A stretch of 64,000 nt of DNA from Undaria pinnatifida (lineage: Eukaryota; Sar; Phaeophyceae; Laminariales; Alariaceae): the NCBI GenBank assembly GCA_012845835.1, contig JABAKD010000012.1, positions 3,027,570 through 3,091,569 on the forward strand. Reading direction: 5' to 3'. Shown here piece after piece: positions 63,178-64,000 of the stretch (positions within the stretch are counted from its first letter, which is position 1; each line of letters begins with the position of its first letter). Made by a program: the position numbers and the translations under genes. The notes beneath the pieces were generated by a model. That model searched no databases. It was not told where the DNA came from and saw only the letters and a list, made by a program, of their open reading frames with translations.

Positions 63178-64000
63178 CCATCATCGCCACCACCAACATC
63201 AACACCATCAACACGGCGCCAAACCCGACCCACTAAACGACACAAGACACACACCTCCAACAACTCCCCTCCACCACCACGACCCCCAACCCCCTCCCCC
63301 ACCGACCGAAAAAACGCCAGACCTGAAATAAAACCCCATGCGACAAGCAGAACACAAACAAACCTGAGGGTGTCGCTTCAGCCTGCGGCAGAAGTCAGCC
63401 GCTTCCTTTGGTCCCCTGCACGCCACCGCCACGCTAACAATGTTCAATACCCGCCGCACGTCTCCATTGAAGTAATTTCTCGCCTCTTCCTTCACTTCGT
63501 TCAGCGTCAGCATTTCGGCGGGACGCGGCTGAACAGAAAAAAGAGGCGTTGGCGGATACGGGGGGTGGGGAGGGTGGGATGAGGGAGGGGATGAGGAGTG
63601 ATAGATGGCGCAGGGGGCGGTGGAGAGGGGATGGGGTAGGCGATGGGAGAGAGTGAGTGGCGTGAGGGCGTTCAGCATCATCAATTCGACGGGCGCGGCT
63701 GCACAAAGAAAGCATCGGGGGCCGACGCACTGGAGTGCATCAGAGGGGAGGGTAAGGCATATAATGTGGGGGATGGGGGTCGTCAAGGGGGGGGGGGAGA
63801 TGAGGGAAAGGAGATGAGGGTGAAGGTATACAGAGGCGTCAGGCAATACAGGGGGTGGGTGTCAAAACAAACAACACGCTACACATGAAATACATCACAC
63901 GCAACATGCTCGCGCACAAAACACGCCTTAGGGAAGGGAGACCCTTCTCACCGTGAGTCCACGGTCGAAGCGCGCAAGTCCCTTCACGATGCCCTCGATC
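42433..64000 (-). CDS. TPR-repeat protein gene (kinesin-light-chain-like), 15 exons seen, 5' end outside the window
   Basis: I joined the exons by their GT-AG borders and by protein continuity; phases agree at every join (0 for the first six borders in the window, then 2, 1, 1, 1, 0, 1, 0, 2, 0). The N-terminal five exons have no recognised domain. From about 52.95 kb leftward, 42-residue TPRs of the kinesin light chain / NB-ARC-TPR type follow one another: A-E-x-L-Y-R, G-x-x-H-P-x-V and L-x-N-L-A signatures recur about eight times. Such arrays bind peptides or partner proteins. A long low-complexity insert (Ala-rich, then Gln/His/Glu-rich) sits in the 48.0-48.45 kb exon. The last exon ends in a Ser/Arg- and Gln-rich tail and a TAA stop at 42433-42435. 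There is no signal peptide or membrane segment in the part seen. Partner and process are unknown. Extra exons in the long introns cannot be excluded. Confidence 0.85.
42898..42918. repeat. Poly-G run in the last intron
   Basis: About 21 G residues on the plus strand (C on the coding strand), directly upstream of the terminal exon's acceptor. There it contributes to the pyrimidine tract. Confidence 0.9.
43030..43560 (-). repeat. Tandem duplication of an exon end plus intron start, with tRNA-like sequence
   Basis: 43030-43310 and 43330-43540 share, on the minus strand, the exon end (acc/gaggt-atgac-gcgttg|gta), the start of the intron and a tRNA-like block. The latter has gtcgttccagcggtcgggt / gtcgctccaggggtcggtt, then ggggttcaa-ctctgct, a good box B. 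Only the 43498-43591 copy keeps a full exon. The tRNA-like block could be a SINE that was carried along in the duplication. Confidence 0.6.
43498..43591 (-). CDS. TPR gene, exon n
   Basis: 94 bp, phase 2 in and 0 out. The acceptor is TCTGTTAG and the donor TTG|GTACGA. It encodes [20 protein letters not shown], then AEVMTAL. A decayed copy of its 3' end, with its donor, lies at 43270-43305. Confidence 0.8.
43956..44038 (-). CDS. TPR gene, exon m
   Basis: 83 bp, phase 0 in and 2 out. The acceptor is CGGCAG and the donor TTCAG|GTAAAA. It encodes [20 protein letters not shown], which continues the TPR begun in the previous exon. Confidence 0.8.
44060..44155. repeat. (GGAAAAC)n 7-bp repeat
   Basis: About a dozen ggaaaac/cggaaaa units directly upstream of exon m on the coding strand, giving a T-rich tract before the acceptor. 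Confidence 0.9.
44330..45070. repeat. (ACCAAC)n arrays with two decayed exon-end copies
   Basis: Hexanucleotide ACCAAC blocks at 44345-44420, 44490-44625, 44770-44860 and 44935-45065. Between them, at 44430-44475 and 44730-44800, lie decayed copies of the 3' end of exon l. The first still reads [12 protein letters not shown], against [12 protein letters not shown] in the exon, and is followed by gttag. Confidence 0.85.
45124..45218 (-). CDS. TPR gene, exon l
   Basis: 95 bp, phase 1 in and 0 out. The acceptor is ATCTGCAG and the donor GAG|GTTAGT. It encodes [20 protein letters not shown], then [11 protein letters not shown]. Two decayed copies of its 3' end lie in the next intron. Confidence 0.82.
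45427..45690. repeat. 133-bp tandem duplication containing a splice donor
   Basis: The agcaataccaga start recurs at 45427 and 45560. Both copies include taggtacttggtt, tactataaag and, at the right end, aaggc-acccacctct. On minus the latter reads agag|gtgggt, the donor of exon k. A second donor-like site therefore lies 133 bp into the intron. Confidence 0.88.
45690..45816 (-). CDS. TPR gene, exon k
   Basis: 127 bp, phase 0 in and 1 out. The acceptor is GTGTGAAG and the donor GAGAG|GTGGGT. It encodes [20 protein letters not shown] and [17 protein letters not shown]. The donor region is duplicated 133 bp downstream in the intron. Confidence 0.87.
45930..46264. mobile_element. hAT-type MITE family M1, copy 1
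   Basis: The TIR (AGAGCTGCGAGTCGGCA at the left, its diverged inverse ending CAGCTATT at the right) is flanked by a perfect 8-bp target duplication TCAACAAC (45922-45929 and 46265-46272). It is 335 bp with no coding capacity. It lies in the intron between exons j and k of the TPR gene. The 8-bp duplication and TA-G-AG-like TIR start fit the hAT superfamily, so a hAT transposase elsewhere in the genome would be needed. Confidence 0.85.
46785..46982. repeat. (ACCAAC)n array
   Basis: About 30 nearly perfect ACCAAC units, with a few CCGACA variants, in the intron between exons j and k. It is the same motif as in the intron after exon l. Confidence 0.95.
47068..47216 (-). CDS. TPR gene, exon j
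   Basis: 149 bp, phase 1 in and 0 out. The acceptor is GCGCAG and the donor CAG|GTTGGT. It encodes [19 protein letters not shown], then [20 protein letters not shown], a textbook KLC-type TPR. Confidence 0.88.
47271..47490. repeat. 107-bp tandem duplication in an intron
   Basis: acaagatggtgatg starts at 47271 and 47378; both continue with tttgcacaataaa-ccca and tgcggtga. Confidence 0.88.
48025..48453 (-). CDS. TPR gene, exon i, low-complexity insert
   Basis: 429 bp, phase 1 in and out. The acceptor is CCCTCAG and the donor CAAG|GTATGT. It encodes a long Ala/Val-rich stretch, then a Gln/His/Glu-rich stretch, then [17 protein letters not shown], the first helix of a TPR. The insert interrupts the repeat array. 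Confidence 0.82.
48480..48620. repeat. GGATATCGG minisatellite
   Basis: Units of about 16-32 bp built from cggatatcggatcgggcggg, directly upstream of exon i on the coding strand. All lie in the intron, although the frame stays open through them. Confidence 0.8.
48905..49050. repeat. (GGAGGGAGAGA)n purine repeat
   Basis: gagagaggaggag units on plus (Ser/Pro/Leu-coding on minus) in the intron between exons h and i. Confidence 0.9.
49202..49504 (-). CDS. TPR gene, exon h
   Basis: 303 bp, phase 1 in and out. The acceptor is TTTTTTTAG and the donor TTG|GTGAGA. It begins [15 protein letters not shown], a TPR helix, then turns into a Gly/Pro/Ser-rich linker with [17 protein letters not shown]. Confidence 0.8.
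49665..49755 (+). repeat. Dispersed repeat R7, copy 1
   Basis: taacccctttagagccccaa and gggtttccagtggtggaggc match the reverse complement of 57535-57625. Confidence 0.7.
50330..50775. repeat. 15-bp minisatellite GGAGATTTTCCTTTC in a higher-order repeat
   Basis: Units of ttcctttcggagatt recur about 20 times. They are interrupted by two copies (about 50440-50520 and 50693-50770) of a block with ccggtcgtcgg, atggaaaatcgggcgcgcga and taatcttggcg. The 15-bp period gives five-residue protein repeats (FSFRR on plus, ENLRK on minus) that resemble pentapeptide repeats only by chance. Confidence 0.85.
50860..51185. repeat. ~58-bp tandem repeat TTGCAACACCA
   Basis: Five to six units containing gcaacaccac-ttgc, ctcgtgcaacacca and ctgattggtcg-aattgc. 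The same ttgcaagatggtgttgcaat-like words continue into 51360-51560. Confidence 0.8.
51319..51580. repeat. ~173-bp tandem duplication
   Basis: gacgtgcgatacatga/agaa, then atttgcaagatggtg-tgcaa, occur at about 51325-51410 and 51498-51580. Confidence 0.8.
51582..51715 (+). repeat. Dispersed repeat R8 with poly-A, copy 1
   Basis: caatcgagtta-at-gacaca, cgacg-gta-gaa-ata, ttttttcccat, a ccggtgg/ccggagga step and a run of about 22 A. It matches 62645-62790 in the same orientation. The A run gives it a SINE-like end, but no pol III box was found. Confidence 0.7.
51790..52115. repeat. 162-bp tandem duplication
   Basis: cttggattatcacgttcgac, then gatacgttttcc-tagccatc, occur at 51842 and 52004 onward. 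Confidence 0.88.
52250..52344 (-). CDS. TPR gene, exon g
   Basis: 95 bp. The acceptor is TTCCACAG and the donor CAAG|GTGGGG. It encodes [20 protein letters not shown] and NLSGVLRDQ, finishing one TPR and starting the next. It ends in phase 1 in the Gly codon of the TPR loop. Confidence 0.9.
52536..52612. repeat. 17-bp minisatellite CACGGCGCAAAGCACTC
   Basis: About five near-identical units in the intron between exons f and g. Confidence 0.92.
52786..52955 (-). CDS. TPR gene, exon f
   Basis: 170 bp, starting in phase 0 and ending in phase 2. The acceptor GGCGGCAG lies after a T-rich tract; the donor is CG|GTAAGA. It encodes [20 protein letters not shown], a clear TPR whose last Arg codon is completed by the next exon. 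Confidence 0.85.
52975..53375. repeat. ~20-bp tandem repeat GGTACAAAACCAGTCACAAAA
   Basis: About 17 imperfect units in the intron upstream of exon f. It makes a Thr/Lys/Gln-rich plus frame that I do not call as a gene. Confidence 0.85.
53820..54000. repeat. CGTTCGCAC-rich repeat
   Basis: gacgttcgcgagcgacgttc and cccgacgttcgcac, then a ctt-ttcagccg step. A related segment lies at 62060-62120 with attcgccgttcgc, gccgttcgcacc and ttcttagccgtac. Confidence 0.5.
54189..54472. mobile_element. MITE family M2, copy 2
   Basis: Starts ttctacggtagccccccc and ends ggggggctatcgtagaa, giving nearly perfect inverted ends. AGTC lies outside both ends (54184-54187, 54474-54477). A (TA)n run (54403-54431) expands it near the right end. 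The sequences left (54120-54185) and right (54475-54560) together resemble the continuous block 31358-31470, so the MITE probably inserted into a copy of that block. Confidence 0.85.
55416..55520 (-). CDS. TPR gene, exon e
   Basis: 105 bp, 35 codons, phase 0. The acceptor is TTTCCAG|ATG and the donor CAG|GTGCCC. It encodes [20 protein letters not shown], a TPR helix-turn with the G-x-x-D-E-A-E turn. Confidence 0.82.
55768..56016. mobile_element. MITE family M2, copy 3
   Basis: Left end agtcgttttgcggtaatccc (a diverged TIR), right end ctatcgtagaa. The interior matches the other two copies (cagctcccggccgtg, accccgacgtcatggttcga). Its right end lies about 10 bp from the donor of exon d. Confidence 0.8.
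56027..56164 (-). CDS. TPR gene, exon d
   Basis: 138 bp, 46 codons, phase 0. The acceptor is TTGTTAG|CTG and the donor AGG|GTAAGA, a near-consensus site. It encodes [20 protein letters not shown], a TPR-like helix pair. Confidence 0.8.
56430..56650 (+). repeat. Dispersed repeat R6 (GGCCGCCTTA), copy 1
   Basis: ggtggtttaccagagcaac, four aaggccgcct units, tatagagggaagccgcctta and accgccttgtatcgggatac. It is related to 56770-57420 and to the inverse at 60300-60495. Confidence 0.8.
56770..57420 (+). repeat. R6 copy 2 with a 32-bp minisatellite
   Basis: After a ggtggtgtgccagagta lead, the unit (ggataccgccttactcggac followed by cgccttatatcg) of 32 bp is repeated about 14 times from 56905 to 57380 and ends gggggaccgttacg. 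A 32-bp unit is not a multiple of three, so each frame shows a 32-residue superperiod (three units). In the intron between exons c and d. Confidence 0.92.
57535..57625 (-). repeat. Dispersed repeat R7, copy 2
   Basis: The reverse complement matches 49665-49755. Confidence 0.65.
57804..57917 (-). CDS. TPR gene, exon c
   Basis: 114 bp, phase 0. The acceptor is CCACAG|GTGAAC and the donor GAG|GTGAGG. An alternative donor 6 bp upstream (CAG|GTTGAG) would also keep the frame. It encodes [11 protein letters not shown] and [14 protein letters not shown]. Confidence 0.7.
58375..58432. repeat. (GGGTC)n, about 11 units
   Basis: Perfect gggtc pentamers in the intron between exons b and c. Confidence 0.95.
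58619..59202. mobile_element. hAT-type MITE family M1, copy 2, interrupted by R1
   Basis: The outer TIRs are TAGAGCTGTGAG at the left and its inverse ending CAGCTCTA at 59202. The flanks are aaaataac (58611-58618) and aaaatacc (59203-59210), a 7-of-8 target duplication. Between its halves, at 58764-59020, sits a complete R1 core in plus orientation. R1 therefore inserted after the MITE. The halves contain the acaagtcggc-like foldback sequence of this family. Confidence 0.85.
58764..59020 (+). repeat. R1 core inserted in MITE M1
   Basis: Begins ctgatgcatttcgtcc and ends gatctcacagctggagt. It matches the cores at 3930-4180 and 21971-22222. The MITE sequence resumes immediately on the right. 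Confidence 0.85.
59549..59889. mobile_element. hAT-type MITE family M1, copy 3
   Basis: An 18-bp perfect TIR TAGAGCTGTGAGTCGGCA lies at both ends. The flanks are ATGAATGC (59541-59548) and ATGAACGC (59890-59897), a 7-of-8 target duplication. Internal cggcaagtcggctg and cagccgacttgccg form a foldback stem. It lies in the intron between exons b and c. At 341 bp it is non-autonomous. Confidence 0.9.
60300..60495 (-). repeat. R6 copy 3, inverted
   Basis: ggcggtccgagta, ataaggcggcttccctcta and caaaccaccgcctt match the reverse complement of 56430-56650. Confidence 0.75.
60576..60752. repeat. 27-bp minisatellite
   Basis: About 6.5 units of cagtttgcgaggaaaatccc followed by gtgggag. A poly-G run (60826-60851) lies just beyond. 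The overlapping Ser/Arg/Gly frame reflects the repeat. Confidence 0.93.
61660..61970. repeat. 154-bp tandem duplication
   Basis: gttacgcgttcgcaagtcca starts at 61691 and 61845. Both copies continue through cgcgccgttcg and agaattcttaccgctcgcgg to gctggggtgggga. Confidence 0.92.
62172..62255. ncRNA. 84-bp hairpin, pre-miRNA-like or foldback remnant
   Basis: The arms GCCGTTACCACGTCTAATTT (62172-62191) and AAATTAGATGTGGTAACGGC (62236-62255) pair with one mismatch, and one further G-C closes the stem. An inner atctcgg / ccgaagat step extends the pairing. The size fits a small-RNA precursor, but a short foldback element is equally possible. It lies in the intron between exons b and c. I have no expression evidence. 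Confidence 0.45.
62283..62485 (-). repeat. Family R2 (SINE-like) body, copy 2
   Basis: gtgtttgagccactcgcact, ttggcgcagcgtagc, a (g)n run, and gcactcgcgcgagtgacccc match 3160-3350 in the same orientation. The tRNA-like head is missing. Confidence 0.7.
62640..62800 (+). repeat. Dispersed repeat R8 with poly-A, copy 2
   Basis: aatcgagttaaatcgacaca, cgacgtgtacgaaaataa, gctttattttttcccag and a run of about 16 A, in the same orientation as 51582-51715. Another A run (62495-62517) precedes it. Confidence 0.7.
63140..63180. repeat. (AAC)n microsatellite
   Basis: Thirteen consecutive AAC units; the coding strand reads (GTT)n. Confidence 0.95.
63364..63528 (-). CDS. TPR gene, exon b
   Basis: 165 bp, 55 codons, phase 0 at both ends. 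A T-rich acceptor ending CAG lies at 63529-63531 and the donor reads CTCAG|GTTTGT. It encodes [15 protein letters not shown] and [14 protein letters not shown], helical with no known domain. Confidence 0.75.
63655..63705 (-). repeat. Partial copy of the start of exon b with its acceptor
   Basis: On minus, TTTGTGCAG|CCGCGCCCGTCGAATTG, then ATGCTGAACGCC, resembles exon b's CTGTTCAG|CCGCGTCCCGCCGAAATG, then ACGCTGAACGAA. The rest of the exon is missing. Confidence 0.6.
63952..64000 (-). CDS. TPR gene, exon a (partial, 5' part outside)
   Basis: [16 protein letters not shown], then donor G|GTGAGA at 63951. It ends in phase 0. The acceptor lies past the window edge. Confidence 0.7.

Overview
The window is nuclear DNA from a eukaryote with many introns and many repeats. 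The split gene, GT-AG introns, tRNA-like SINEs, a hAT-type MITE and several degenerate retrotransposons exclude a bacterial or organellar source. The retroelement proteins and a kinesin-light-chain-style TPR protein fit a stramenopile, and a brown alga is my best guess. That assignment is inference, since nothing here is diagnostic.

One protein-coding gene is well supported. It is a TPR-repeat gene on the minus strand, from its stop codon at 42433 to past the right edge at 64000. I read 15 exons joined by GT-AG introns, and every codon phase agrees across the joins. Most 3' introns cut at the same place in the TPR loop, so exons track TPR units. The introns carry microsatellites, minisatellites, MITEs, and tandem duplications that in three places copied an exon end or a splice donor.

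The left two thirds (1-42 kb) is a graveyard of mobile elements with no intact gene that I can defend. In order it holds: a G-rich tract with a ~300-bp duplication and pieces of repeat family R1 (1-1200); a possible LTR (about 1950-3040); a tRNA-headed repeat (3160-3515); an R1 tandem dimer (3735-4835); a decayed Ty3/gypsy element on minus (about 7.8-11.5 kb) whose integrase keeps an exact D35E spacing; a degenerate satellite (13.77-14.85 kb); two copies of a tRNA-derived SINE (15.0-15.4 and 17.25-17.6 kb); a 463-bp tandem duplication (18.9-19.85 kb); two copies of family R4 (20.0-20.4 and 21.6-21.96 kb); a broken LINE on minus (22.5-24.2 kb); a DIRS-like gag and RT/RNase H on plus (25.2-30.8 kb) with a MITE inside it; a CATGG-palindrome array (30.9-32.3 kb); two pieces of another non-LTR retrotransposon in inverted order (32.4-35.9 kb); and a second CATGG array (37.86-38.4 kb). 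Degenerate TTAGGG tracts occur at about 4.9, 5.5, 31.5 and 38.0 kb.

The most informative new observations are the hAT-type MITE family with 18-bp TIRs and 8-bp target duplications (three copies, one interrupted by R1), the tRNA-derived SINE pair, the AGTC-flanked MITE (three copies), the paired CATGG/TTAGGG arrays, and repeated duplication of exon ends inside the TPR gene. All repeat families were defined by eye within this window, so boundaries are approximate by a few to tens of bases.
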